Under the pieces are notes generated by a model. That model saw nothing but the letters and a program-made list of their open reading frames with translations, had not been told where the DNA came from and did not search any database. A stretch of 64,000 bases of DNA from Amylibacter sp. (GTDB lineage: Bacteria; Pseudomonadota; Alphaproteobacteria; Rhodobacterales; Rhodobacteraceae), in the NCBI GenBank assembly GCA_021775355.1, contig JAJFHZ010000008.1:45655-109654 (forward strand). The letters run 5' to 3'. Positions 35,278 to 42,724 of the stretch are shown one piece after another. The position numbers and the translations under genes were made by a program. How positions within the stretch are numbered: position 1 is the first letter of the stretch; each line of letters starts with the position of its first letter.

Positions 35278-36000
35278 TTAAACACCGCGCTTATTGCCCC
35301 ACAGCATAACATGTAGCTGGGGCAGAACATGCGCGTTAAACCATTTGTCTGTCGTCACTTTATCAATCACCCAGTGCATTTTATCCATCAATCCGTCTTG
35401 ATCTACGGGCGCGTCCTCTGCGTCCGCAGGGGGTGGAGTAGAGTTGCCGGGTTGCAAGTAGATCGGCAAAAGCGGATAGCGTGCCGATGCATCTTTTGCA
35501 TAATCGTAATCTGCATCATCAAAAACCACGATTTTCAGAACAATCTTGGGGCCAGTCCCAGCCACTTTCAAACAGTCATCAAACAGACCCCAATCGGTTG
35601 CCATATCACTGGAAGGGGGCTTTGGGCTTAGCACTAACATATCAAGATCAGCGAACCAATCCTTGGACACAGACCCTTGGGTTTCCAACCCAAACGTATA
35701 CCCCGCCGCATGACCGCGCTCGATCAAAGGGCCAAAGGGTTGGATGGCAGGGTTTCCGCCTGAAAGCGTCACCATAATCGGAGTGTTGTTCGATAACTCT
35801 GTGATTTTGTTCAAAACCGCATCCGTCGTCATTGACGCCCATGTGTGGCGATACTCTGCATCGACTGCATGTAAGCTATCACACCACGAACAACGGTAAT
35901 CGCATCCGCCAGTGCGCACAAAAACTGTGGGCAGACCTATTAGGGCCCCTTCGCCCTGAATCGTCGGGCCAAAGATTTCGCTGACGCGGATTTCGCTCAT
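35278..36000 (-). CDS. queE: 7-carboxy-7-deazaguanine synthase QueE
   Basis: A 240-residue radical-SAM enzyme that contracts carboxytetrahydropterin to 7-carboxy-7-deazaguanine. The substrate motif FGPTIQGEG is at the start, the cluster motif is [12 protein letters not shown], and [10 protein letters not shown] follows. Start ATG 36000 overlaps queD by 4 bp (ATGA), so the longer frame is rejected. Confidence 0.95.
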   Translation of the reverse strand: MSEIRVSEIFGPTIQGEGALIGLPTVFVRTGGCDYRCSWCDSLHAVDAEYRHTWASMTTDAVLNKITELSNNTPIMVTLSGGNPAIQPFGPLIERGHAAGYTFGLETQGSVSKDWFADLDMLVLSPKPPSSDMATDWGLFDDCLKVAGTGPKIVLKIVVFDDADYDYAKDASARYPLLPIYLQPGNSTPPPADAEDAPVDQDGLMDKMHWVIDKVTTDKWFNAHVLPQLHVMLWGNKRGV

Positions 36001-36356
36001 GGTCTGTACTCTGCCCATGTTTTGGGTGTCTCGCTGACACTGACTGCTGAAACCTCTGGCAGGTCGGATTTGCACCAGTCGTAAAGATGCTTTGCCAAGC
36101 GTTCGGCGGTGACCATATCGTTGCCAAGCACATCGTTCAGATGACGGTGATCCAACTGGCTGTCTATATAATCTTTAAGCGGAGATAATTCATTGTAATC
36201 ACGGACAAATCCATGAGCGTTCAGTGTTTCGGATGAAAGCTCTACCCGCACAATATAATTGTGGCCGTGCAACCGTGCGCATTGATGATCCGCTGGTAAA
36301 TCTTTTAGCTGGTGTGAGGCCGAAAAATGGAACTCTTTGGTAATGCGGTAGGTCAC
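35997..36356 (-). CDS. queD: 6-carboxytetrahydropterin synthase QueD
   Basis: A 119-residue PTPS-type enzyme converting dihydroneopterin triphosphate to carboxytetrahydropterin. Zinc histidines are in FHFSASHQL and LHGHNY, the catalytic Cys in CARLHGHNY, and the distal residues in DYNEL and LDHRHLND. It overlaps queC upstream and queE downstream by 4 bp. Confidence 0.95.
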   Translation of the reverse strand: MTYRITKEFHFSASHQLKDLPADHQCARLHGHNYIVRVELSSETLNAHGFVRDYNELSPLKDYIDSQLDHRHLNDVLGNDMVTAERLAKHLYDWCKSDLPEVSAVSVSETPKTWAEYRP

Positions 36357-37054
36357 TTATCCATCCCTTTTTCGGTCGCTTGACGCCAAAAATCCGGGTC
36401 TGCGTATGCGGTCGGGTCTTCCACACCTGCATGGGCAAATGCCTCAATCCGTTCAACGCATGTACCGCAACGCCCGCAATGCTGTTCGCCACCTTTGTAG
36501 CATGACCATGTATCGGCAAATGGCGTGTTATATGCAGCCCCTGCGGTCACAATATCGGCCTTTGAACCGTTTACGAACGGCGTGTAAAGTTCCACCTTGG
36601 CATAACCGTCAAGTGCTTGATTTTGCATGATTTGAAATGCGTCTATAAAACCGGGGCGACAATCCGGATAGATGAAATGATCACCGCCGTGCACGGCCGT
36701 TGCCACCGCGTCCGCCTTTTGTGCGGCCGCCACACCAAAAGCAATGGCCAACATGATGGCGTTGCGGTTCGGGACAACCGTTACTTTCATGCTGTCTTCG
36801 GCGTAATGCCCGTCGGGTACATCAATGTCATCGGTCAGTGCCGACCCTGTCAGGCTGGCCCCTATCGTGCGGATATCGATTATTTGATGCGGTACGTTCA
36901 GGTCAGCCGCACAAATGGCGGCGTAATCCAGTTCTTTTTTATGCCTTTGACCGTAGTCGAAAGACAAAAGACTGTGCAACGTGTTTTCGGCTGCCACTTT
37001 GTAAGCAAGCGAAACACTGTCTAATCCGCCCGAGCAGATGACGATGGTTTTCAT
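36353..37054 (-). CDS. queC: 7-cyano-7-deazaguanine synthase QueC
   Basis: A 233-residue ATP-dependent enzyme making preQ0. The ATP loop CSGGLDSVSLAYK is near residue 7 and the C-terminal zinc site CYKGGEQHCGRCGTCVER near 195. It is the first gene of the operon. I found no preQ1 riboswitch in the 102 bp before it. Confidence 0.95.
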   Translation of the reverse strand: MKTIVICSGGLDSVSLAYKVAAENTLHSLLSFDYGQRHKKELDYAAICAADLNVPHQIIDIRTIGASLTGSALTDDIDVPDGHYAEDSMKVTVVPNRNAIMLAIAFGVAAAQKADAVATAVHGGDHFIYPDCRPGFIDAFQIMQNQALDGYAKVELYTPFVNGSKADIVTAGAAYNTPFADTWSCYKGGEQHCGRCGTCVERIEAFAHAGVEDPTAYADPDFWRQATEKGMDK

Positions 37055-37156
37055 GTTCTAATCCTTGTTTTGTCCGGGTAGGCTGCGACCGGTAAAGGCG
37101 CAATAGTCGGTTTTTACGGCTGGTTCAATCCCCCCTAAACACGCTATGGCTATTTC

Positions 37157-37507
37157 ATGAAACAAATTGAAAATGTTCTAACCGATCGCGGGTCAAAATA
37201 CGCGGTCAGCGGCGGCCCTGTTGCCACGCGCGCTGAAGCCAATGCATTCATCAAACACCTGACCCGCAAGAAAAAGTTCGCAAAAGCAACCCATAACACA
37301 TGGGGCGTGATTTTCGCGGACGGTGAACAGGTCAAAAACGATGACGGTGAAAGCGGTGCAGGCACATTGATCCTGCAAATGCTGGAACGTGAAGGATTAC
37401 GCGATCACATTATCGTCGTCACCCGCTGGTACGGCGGCGTGCATCTGGGCGGTGACCGTTTTCGTCATGTGAAAACCTGCGTGCAGGAATATCTGGCTTT
37501 GGATTAA
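37157..37507 (+). CDS. YigZ/IMPACT family protein
   Basis: A 116-residue protein consisting of one IMPACT N-terminal-type domain (UPF0029). The signatures are DDGESGAGTLILQML and VVTRWYGGVHLGGDRFRHV (key RWYGG-LGGDRF). It lacks the second domain of E. coli YigZ. The role in bacteria is unknown. It is divergent from queC and convergent with the small-protein gene of island B. Confidence 0.88.
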   Translation: MKQIENVLTDRGSKYAVSGGPVATRAEANAFIKHLTRKKKFAKATHNTWGVIFADGEQVKNDDGESGAGTLILQMLEREGLRDHIIVVTRWYGGVHLGGDRFRHVKTCVQEYLALD

Positions 37508-37523
37508 AGCGCACCAAAACACG

Positions 37524-37709
37524 TCACCCTTCCAAATGCGGCCACGCCGCCAGTTCCTCCCCCGCCGCCATTGGCTGCGCCATCAAATCCATCAGCAACA
37601 TGCAAAACAGATCATGCGGGTCGTGCGGCGTGTCCATTACCAGATAGGCCATGATCCATGTGCGTTGCTTGATGGTCAGCCGAATATCATTGGTATCTAC
37701 GTCCGACAT
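37524..37709 (-). CDS. Small protein of unknown function, copy B (follows structured RNA)
   Basis: A 61-residue paralogue of the protein at 17480-17683. The ATG at 37709 has AAGGAGAG 5 nt upstream. Shared positions are IRLxxxQRxW, YL, DPxDxF, LLxxL and P, all in the first 42 residues; the C-termini differ (GEELAAWPHLEG here). The longer frame that reads back to 37832 passes through the terminator and RNA and is rejected. No known family recognised. Confidence 0.72.
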   Translation of the reverse strand: MSDVDTNDIRLTIKQRTWIMAYLVMDTPHDPHDLFCMLLMDLMAQPMAAGEELAAWPHLEG

Positions 37710-37735
37710 AATAACTCTCCTTAAATTCTTAAACG

Positions 37736-37973
37736 AAAACGGCTGTCGAAACGCTTCGACAGCCGGGGAGTTCGTAAGCCGCTCAAACACGACTGCTATG
37801 ACCTTTGGGCCGAAGCCTTGGACATACGTCATAACCTCCCCGACCTAATAAATCGAGGAAGCATCATTGCGGTTGATACCAACCGGTTTGAGTGGGGCTA
37901 CGAAACCCCGAGGCTGGCAAGCCAACCCTGCGGTCAGGTTATGTCAGGATAATGTTCAGGGAAAGGGGGAATT
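37736..37973 (-). ncRNA. Structured RNA element, copy B (candidate riboswitch/attenuator or small RNA)
   Basis: Homologous to 17711-17945. Paired segments are GGCTG/CAGCC (37912-37916 with 37760-37764), CCCC/GGGG (37906-37909 with 37765-37768), TACGAA/TTCGTA (37899-37904 with 37771-37776), GGC/GCC (37896-37898 with 37778-37780), GTTTGAG/CTCAAAC (37886-37892 with 37782-37788) and GCGGTT/GACTGC (37869-37874 with 37791-37796). Several differ in sequence from copy A but stay paired. The conserved unpaired text includes GGACATACGTCA and CTCCCCGACC (plus strand). Terminator at 37740-37765. Confidence 0.72.
37740..37765 (-). terminator. Intrinsic terminator at the end of RNA copy B
   Basis: An 11-bp perfect stem with a 4-nt loop, followed on the minus strand by TTTTCGTTT. 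It lies 30 bp before the small-protein start codon. The 5' strand of the stem overlaps the strand used by the basal RNA helix (CAGCC, 37760-37764). Confidence 0.8.
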
Positions 37974-38068
37974 CATCGTCAGGGTCGCGCCTGAGCCGCG
38001 GGTTATGATTGGGGAACCCTACAGGTTGGGAATATTTTTGATTTATTTTTCATGAATACCTTGCTTAA

Positions 38069-38087
38069 ATTAACCAAGCAGGTTAAT
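38069..38087. promoter_or_regulatory. Palindrome upstream of the island B XRE gene
   Basis: ATTAACC (38069-38075) and GGTTAAT (38081-38087) are exact complements 5 bp apart, 34 bp before the XRE start codon. This is the expected place for autoregulation. The sequence differs from the island A palindrome, so the two repressors probably do not share a site. Confidence 0.5.
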
Positions 38088-38121
38088 CTAATAGTGTAGC
38101 ACAACTGGGAGACAACAAGAT

Positions 38122-38496
38122 ATGGTAGTTGAAATAGGGAAATTTCTTAGAAAATTAAGAATAGACCAAGAAGAACGACTTTTGGATATGGCAGGAAAAC
38201 TAAAAAAATCGTCAGCATTCCTGTCGGCAGTTGAGCGCGGCAGAAAAGAACCTCCTTCAGGGTTTGAAGAATTAGTCACTAAAGCTTATCAGCTTGGCGC
38301 CGATAAAAAGAAAGAATTAGCAAATGCGGTTGACCGTTCAAGAAAAGCATTCACTATTAAACCAGACAGTGCCGTAGCGCATGATACTGCCGCAATGATG
38401 GCACGAAAAATAGGATCACTTTCAGTAGATGATCTTAAAAAAATACAAAAAATTCTAAATCAGGAGGACGAGCACGATGACGGGACCGGACTATGA
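38122..38496 (+). CDS. XRE-family regulator paired with ImmA/IrrE peptidase (island B)
   Basis: A 124-residue protein. Its helix-turn-helix is GKFLRKLRIDQEERLLDMAGKLKKSSAFLSAVERGRK (key LLDMAGKL and FLSAVERGRK). The central part is Lys-rich (ADKKKELANAVDRSRK), and the end is an acidic tail. The gene overlaps the peptidase gene by 20 bp, the same overlap length as in island A. AT-rich composition suggests acquisition. Probable repressor cleaved or released by the peptidase. Confidence 0.85.
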   Translation: MVVEIGKFLRKLRIDQEERLLDMAGKLKKSSAFLSAVERGRKEPPSGFEELVTKAYQLGADKKKELANAVDRSRKAFTIKPDSAVAHDTAAMMARKIGSLSVDDLKKIQKILNQEDEHDDGTGL

Positions 38497-39010
38497 AGTT
38501 CCACCATTGGGTTGGGACAAAATTGCAATTATAACCAGCAACCTCAGAGGGCAGCTCAACCTTCAACACAAGCCATATTTTCCAATCATGGAAGTTTTAG
38601 AGTTTGTTTTAGACAGGAATGAAATTGTTGGGCTAGATGTGAGAGACGCTCATGAAATGCAAGGAGCAGAAGGGTATACAAGCCCAGACGGTGAATTAAT
38701 AATTTTAAGAGAAGACGTATACCATGCAGCGTGGAAGGGTGAACCAAGAGCTAGATTCACCGCTGCTCATGAACTGGGTCACTTCCTATTGCATACAGGA
38801 ATACCACTAGCCAGAATAAACTCTACGAATAGTGTTCCTCCCTTCCGAAGAAGCGAACCCCAAGCCAACCAGTTTGCGGCAGAGCTTTTAATGCCGCCCC
38901 AATTTTTCACTGCACAAGATACTCCCATGGAAGTTATGATGCGTCATGGTGTTAGCGGAGATTGCGCAGAAATAAGACTCGATTATCTAACAAAAAAAGG
39001 AAAAATATAA
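38477..39010 (+). CDS. ImmA/IrrE-family metallopeptidase (island B)
   Basis: A 177-residue zinc peptidase, shorter than the island A protein because it lacks the C-terminal extension. The catalytic motif is FTAAHELGHFLLH (about residues 94-106), and the distal glutamate region is RRSEPQANQFAAELLMP. An AGGAGGACGAGC site precedes the ATG. It is paired with the XRE gene upstream. A stem-loop follows the stop. Confidence 0.87.
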   Translation: MTGPDYEVPPLGWDKIAIITSNLRGQLNLQHKPYFPIMEVLEFVLDRNEIVGLDVRDAHEMQGAEGYTSPDGELIILREDVYHAAWKGEPRARFTAAHELGHFLLHTGIPLARINSTNSVPPFRRSEPQANQFAAELLMPPQFFTAQDTPMEVMMRHGVSGDCAEIRLDYLTKKGKI

Positions 39011-39015
39011 AAAAA

Positions 39016-39034
39016 CCGAGCCAAAGCGGCTCGG
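39016..39034 (+). terminator. Terminator after the XRE-ImmA operon
   Basis: CCGAGCC-N5-GGCTCGG forms a 7-bp stem 5 bp after the stop codon and is followed by AATAGTTTT. The run of A before it gives further A-U pairing. Confidence 0.7.
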
Positions 39035-39166
39035 AATAGTTTTCTGTGGTGGGCTATGGGCTTGCCATTACAGAAGCCTTGAAATCCCAAAACAGCATTG
39101 TGTAAGTGCCATAGAGCATACGCTAATTTGGAAGTAAAGGCAAATGTCGCCCTAGGAGGAACTGTT

Positions 39167-39307
39167 ATGGTTGTAAAAACCCACAGTCCACCACCCGCTG
39201 GTAAGCGGTATGTGTTTCGCCCTTGGCGCACATGTCCAAAGACCGGCAACAGGCTTTACGCGAAAGCGTTTGGCTTGAGGGCGTGGCCAATTTTGGTCGA
39301 CGCATAA
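39167..39307 (+). CDS. Tiny basic protein of unknown function
   Basis: A 46-residue protein starting MVVKTHSPPPAGKRYVFRPW and ending with GLRAWPILV. A strong TAGGAGGA site 7 nt before the ATG decides the start over a longer upstream frame. It is basic and aromatic-rich with one Cys. It is first in a row of three tiny genes. No family function is known to me. Confidence 0.65.
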   Translation: MVVKTHSPPPAGKRYVFRPWRTCPKTGNRLYAKAFGLRAWPILVDA

Positions 39308-39313
39308 GCAATC

Positions 39314-39367
39314 GGGTGGCCATTTACTTGGCCACCCACCAATAACACCTTTGGGTTACTCAAAGGT
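39314..39367 (+). other. Two adjacent stem-loops between tiny genes
   Basis: GGGTGGCCA-N6-TGGCCACCC (39314-39337) and ACCTTTG-N7-CAAAGGT (39347-39367) are perfect stems. There is no U-run right after the first, but the second ends in AACTTTACTTT. They may stabilise or terminate the upstream transcript, or shape the leader of the next gene. Confidence 0.5.
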
Positions 39368-39393
39368 TAACTTTACTTTCAAGGAATACAAAA

Positions 39394-39600
39394 ATGTCTA
39401 GATATTACGTAAATAAGAACGCACAAGCTAACGGTGATCATGAAGTTCACACAACAGGCTGTTCGTGGCTTCCAGAGGTTCATAACAGAACTTATTTGGG
39501 AGATTTCACTACGTGCCGTCCAGCAGTAACCGCTGCTCGACAACACTACCATCAGGTTAATGGTTGCTACTATTGCAGCAATCCTTGCCACACTCAGTAA
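39394..39600 (+). CDS. Small Cys/His-rich conserved protein of unknown function
   Basis: A 68-residue protein beginning MSRYYVNKNAQANGDHEVH. Cysteines and histidines are spaced as TTGC...TTC...GCYYC..PCH, suggesting zinc binding. I recognise the pattern YYVNKNAQ-NGDHEVH-C-YLGDF-C-GCYYC as a widespread small family without known function. AAGGAA precedes the ATG. It lies between two other tiny genes. Confidence 0.75.
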   Translation: MSRYYVNKNAQANGDHEVHTTGCSWLPEVHNRTYLGDFTTCRPAVTAARQHYHQVNGCYYCSNPCHTQ

Positions 39601-39612
39601 AGGAAAACAAAC

Positions 39613-39783
39613 ATGGCTACCAATCCTCCCACAGGCGACGGACGTCGCAAAGGTGCAGTGCGTCAACGTTCGCAAACGAAAACACCCTCAGGGCACTACG
39701 TTAAGCGCGATGCTAAAACAGGGCGCTTCATGGATGTGAAAACAACCGATAAAACGCCCTTCAAAGGTGTTCGTAAGGAATAA
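39613..39783 (+). CDS. Tiny basic conserved protein of unknown function
   Basis: A 56-residue protein beginning MATNPPTGDGRRKGAVRQRS, with KRDAKTGRFMDVKT and a final PFKGVRKE. The pattern GAVRxRSQ-KRDxxTGRFMDVK-FKGVRKE is familiar from other bacterial genomes as a small hypothetical protein. It follows the previous gene by 12 bp with an AAAGGA site, so the two are cotranscribed. Highly basic; nucleic-acid binding is possible. Confidence 0.75.
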   Translation: MATNPPTGDGRRKGAVRQRSQTKTPSGHYVKRDAKTGRFMDVKTTDKTPFKGVRKE

Positions 39784-39790
39784 TAATTTT

Positions 39791-39815
39791 GTGGCGCGCG
39801 TTAACCGCGCGCCAC
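39791..39815. terminator. Perfect GC-rich hairpin between convergent genes
   Basis: GTGGCGCGCG-TTAAC-CGCGCGCCAC gives a 10-bp stem, 7 bp after the stop of the tiny gene and 58 bp after the BrnA stop on the other strand. U-runs are weak, but position and strength suit a terminator. Confidence 0.55.
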
Positions 39816-39873
39816 GCATCACCCCAAATATGTTCACGGATCACGCGGCGGCGGCCCGCCCTTTTCACCCCCC

Positions 39874-40230
39874 TCACTCCTCTTCCAAACTTCGCTTCAT
39901 AACCTCTTCAAAATACTGGTGCGCCAGTTCGTTTTCTTCGCTCTTGGCGAAATGCGTGTTCAGCAGCCCCTGCACCATCGCCATGTAATAGACCCGCAAC
40001 ACTTGGTTCATGCGGGTCTGATAGCGCGGCCCCATTTTTTTGAACCAGCGCAGCATGTCACTATCCACGCGCATGGTGATTTTGGTTTTATGCGGTGTGA
40101 TCGGCTTGCCAACCTCCAGAAAATTCCAACCTTCGGGAATACTGCGATCGACCCATGCGTCAGACATATCGTGCTGCATCCGTGCAAGGGCGGCTTTAAT
40201 ATCGTGGCGGCGTTGGGCTTTGGAAATCAT
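39874..40230 (-). CDS. BrnA-family antitoxin without adjacent BrnT
   Basis: A 118-residue protein. Its C-terminal ribbon-helix-helix-like part contains HKTKITMRVDSDMLRWFKKMGPRYQTRMNQVLRVYYMA (key KTKITMRVDSDMLRWFK and GPRYQTRMNQVLR), the BrnA signature. BrnA normally neutralises the RNase toxin BrnT, encoded immediately upstream, and represses the operon. No BrnT reading frame is found upstream here, so this is an orphan antitoxin or a stand-alone regulator. The N-terminal 50 residues are longer than in most BrnA. Confidence 0.85.
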   Translation of the reverse strand: MISKAQRRHDIKAALARMQHDMSDAWVDRSIPEGWNFLEVGKPITPHKTKITMRVDSDMLRWFKKMGPRYQTRMNQVLRVYYMAMVQGLLNTHFAKSEENELAHQYFEEVMKRSLEEE

Positions 40231-40296
40231 CGGTCAAATCCTGTCTAAAACCCCAGCATTGCGGCTAATTCTTAACAAATTCAAACCCCATCGTTT

Positions 40297-40336
40297 GCCA
40301 TACAGGTTCCATACGTACGCCATACAGGTAACATAC
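40297..40336. promoter_or_regulatory. Tandem direct repeat upstream of brnA-like gene
   Basis: GCCATACAGGTTCCATAC (40297-40314) and GCCATACAGGTAACATAC (40319-40336) match at 16 of 18 positions with a 22-bp period, about two helical turns. They lie 66 bp upstream of the BrnA start codon and 67 bp before the FabH-like gene. They suit cooperative binding by a ribbon-helix-helix regulator such as BrnA. Confidence 0.5.
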
Positions 40337-40403
40337 CGCTGCCCCTGCGTTACGCTTGACCATTTCCACCCGATGCCGATACTGGCCCCAAGGGGGTTTA
40401 TCA

Positions 40404-41528
40404 ATGTATAAAGTCGCAATCACGGGCACGGGTGTTTTCACACCGGAACAGGTCATAACAAACGATGAACTGGTCAAGGCATTCAACGCTTACGCCGATA
40501 AGTACAACTTTATAAACAGGGACTTGATCGAACGCGGCGATGTGCAGGCCTTGGATCATTCTTCATCCGATTTCATCTTTGCAGCCAGTGGTATCAAACA
40601 GCGTTATGTCATGGATAAATCGGGCATTCTGGACCCCGATGTGATGCATCCATTGTTGCGCAAACGCGATGATAAAGAGCCGGGAATTATGGCCGAAATG
40701 GCCATTGACGCATGCACTAAAGCCTTGAAACAAAGTGGTAAAACTGCCGAAGACGTGGATTGTATTATCGTCGCTGCATCCAACCACGAACGCGCTTATC
40801 CCGCAATTGCAATCGAGGTACAAAACCTGCTGGGCACCCCCGGTTTCGGGTTCGATATGAACGTCGCCTGTTCATCCGCCACCTTCGGCATTCAGGCCGC
40901 AACCGACATGATCCGCGCAGGCTCCATCCGCTCCGCTTTGGTGGTCAACCCCGAGATATGTTCAGGCCATCTTGAATGGCGCGACCGCGATTGCCATTTC
41001 ATCTTCGGTGACGTTTGCACGGCAACTTTTCTGGAACGTTTGGAAGATGCCAATGGGCCGCATTTCGAAGTGCTGTCAACAAAATGCGCCACGCAATTTT
41101 CCAACAATATACGAAACAACAACGGCTTCCTACGCCGCTCCCTACCCGCAGCCCTAACCGATCAGCGCGACATGCAGTTTATGCAAGAGGGCCGCAAAGT
41201 GTTCAAACAAGTGGTGCCGATGGTGTCCAAACATATCCTTGACCACCTTGCATCGGAAGGTGTTGAGGCATCTGACCTGAAACGGCTTTGGCTGCATCAG
41301 GCGAACAAAGCGATGAACGATTTCATCGGGCGCAAGGTTTTGGGGCGCACACCCGAAGACGGTGAACAGCCGAATATTTTGCAAGATTACGCAAATACAT
41401 CTTCCGCAGGTTCAATCATCGCGTTTTCGCAACATTCAGACAATCTTAACAAAGATGATCTGGGTTTAATCTGTTCCTTTGGTGCGGGCTATTCCGTTGG
41501 CAGTGTCTTGGTGAAACGCGCAGGCTAG
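40404..41528 (+). CDS. Beta-ketoacyl-ACP synthase III-like protein
   Basis: A 374-residue thiolase-fold enzyme. The triad is visible: Cys in NVACSSATFGIQ, His in LWLHQANKAMND and Asn in YANTSSAG. The N-terminal GTGVFTPEQVITN is FabH-like, but the protein is longer than classic FabH and has an insert before residue 90, as in FabY-type enzymes. AGGGGG lies 7 nt before ATG 40404. It may start fatty-acid synthesis or serve a special lipid route. It overlaps convergent csaA by 4 bp. Confidence 0.88.
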   Translation: MYKVAITGTGVFTPEQVITNDELVKAFNAYADKYNFINRDLIERGDVQALDHSSSDFIFAASGIKQRYVMDKSGILDPDVMHPLLRKRDDKEPGIMAEMAIDACTKALKQSGKTAEDVDCIIVAASNHERAYPAIAIEVQNLLGTPGFGFDMNVACSSATFGIQAATDMIRAGSIRSALVVNPEICSGHLEWRDRDCHFIFGDVCTATFLERLEDANGPHFEVLSTKCATQFSNNIRNNNGFLRRSLPAALTDQRDMQFMQEGRKVFKQVVPMVSKHILDHLASEGVEASDLKRLWLHQANKAMNDFIGRKVLGRTPEDGEQPNILQDYANTSSAGSIIAFSQHSDNLNKDDLGLICSFGAGYSVGSVLVKRAG

Positions 41529-41863
41529 AATAAACGCCCGCCGACAGGCACATCCAAGTCCGGTATTAACAGCACCACCTCACCGTCTTTGTCCGGCACA
41601 CCCAGAACAAGTATCTCGGACATCACGGGGCCGATCTGGCGTGGCGGAAAGTTGACAACAGCCATAACCTTACGGCCGATGAGTGTTTCCATATCATAAT
41701 GCACGGTGATTTGTGCGGATGATTTCTTGATGCCCAGATCACCCCCCATATCAACCCAAAGCTTAAACGCAGGTTTGCGCGCTTCCGGAAATGGTTCTGC
41801 ACGGGTAATGATACCCACACGAATATCAACGGCCAGAAAATCGTCAAATGTAATCTCGACCAT
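41525..41863 (-). CDS. csaA: tRNA-binding protein CsaA
   Basis: A 112-residue OB-fold protein of the CsaA family: FLAVDIRVGIITRAEPFPEARKPAFKLWVD (key DIRVG and KPAFKL) followed by VVNFPPRQIGPVMSEILVLG. CsaA binds tRNA and was linked to secretion/chaperone activity in Bacillus. It directly follows proC on the minus strand (1 bp between the genes), so they are cotranscribed. Confidence 0.92.
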   Translation of the reverse strand: MVEITFDDFLAVDIRVGIITRAEPFPEARKPAFKLWVDMGGDLGIKKSSAQITVHYDMETLIGRKVMAVVNFPPRQIGPVMSEILVLGVPDKDGEVVLLIPDLDVPVGGRLF

Positions 41864-42676
41864 CTATTCCCCCAACTCACGGCTACGATCCGCCGCCGCT
41901 TTGATACCGTCACCGACGATTTTCGGAAATCCCGTTTCGGTATCCATCAACACTTCAAGTGCGGCAGCCGTGGTGCCTGCGGGGGATGTAACATTCACCC
42001 GCAGTTGTGTCGGAGTTTCATCCGACTTTTCAGCCAATTCACCGGCACCCGCAACCGTTGCTTTTGCCAACTTCATCGCCAAAACGGGCGGCAATCCTTG
42101 GGCAACACCTGCAGCGGCCATCGTTTCAATCAGATGAAACACATAAGCCGGGCCTGACCCGGACACGGCCGTAACCGCATCCATTTGCCCCTCATTATCC
42201 AGTCGCACGGTTTGACCAACAGCGGTCAGAAGGGTCTCGGCCATATCCATTTGCACTTGCGTGCTATGAGTATTCCCAATCAATGCGGTAATCCCACGCC
42301 CAACAGCGGCAGGGGTATTCGGCATGGCGCGAATAATCGGTGTGTTTACTCCTAAAGCCGCTTCAAAACTGGCAATAGATGTACCTGCCGCGATGGATAT
42401 GAACAGGGTTTCCCCATTCCCCAGCGCCTGCAACTGCGGCAACGCTTCGCCCATCATCTGCGGTTTAACCGCCAATATGCATACCGCCGGATTGCTTGGT
42501 AACCCCGTGTTTATCGCAACGCCTTGCGCCTTTAACCAGTCAGACGGATATGGATCAAGGATGGTAACAGAGCCGGGTTTTATCCCTTCGGCCAACCAGC
42601 CTTGTAACATAGCCGATCCCATTTTGCCGCAACCCAGCAAAACCAGGCCATTATCGTTTATATATGAAAGTGTCAT
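41864..42676 (-). CDS. proC: Pyrroline-5-carboxylate reductase
   Basis: A 270-residue enzyme of proline synthesis. The NAD(P) motif is LVLLGCGKMGSAMLQGWL, RAMPNTPAAVGRGIT follows, and the C-terminal signature includes AVSGSGPAYVFHLIE and NVTSPAGTTAAALEVL. Downstream csaA is adjacent and ybjN lies upstream on the same strand, 48 bp away. Confidence 0.95.
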   Translation of the reverse strand: MTLSYINDNGLVLLGCGKMGSAMLQGWLAEGIKPGSVTILDPYPSDWLKAQGVAINTGLPSNPAVCILAVKPQMMGEALPQLQALGNGETLFISIAAGTSIASFEAALGVNTPIIRAMPNTPAAVGRGITALIGNTHSTQVQMDMAETLLTAVGQTVRLDNEGQMDAVTAVSGSGPAYVFHLIETMAAAGVAQGLPPVLAMKLAKATVAGAGELAEKSDETPTQLRVNVTSPAGTTAAALEVLMDTETGFPKIVGDGIKAAADRSRELGE

Positions 42677-42724
42677 TTCGTATCACCCTTTTTCAGGTGA
42701 CAATCCAACATACCAAATCAGAAA

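Noticed and set aside
37115..37140. GGTTCAATCCC, similar to a tRNA T-arm
   Set aside because: No acceptor, D or anticodon stems can be drawn around it.
37524..37832. 102-residue minus-strand reading frame that extends small protein B upstream
   Set aside because: The extension runs through the terminator hairpin and part of the structured RNA; the ATG at 37709 has an ideal ribosome binding site and aligns with copy A.
41973..42140. Plus-strand reading frames opposite proC
   Set aside because: They are shadows of the proC codon pattern with no domain or start signal.
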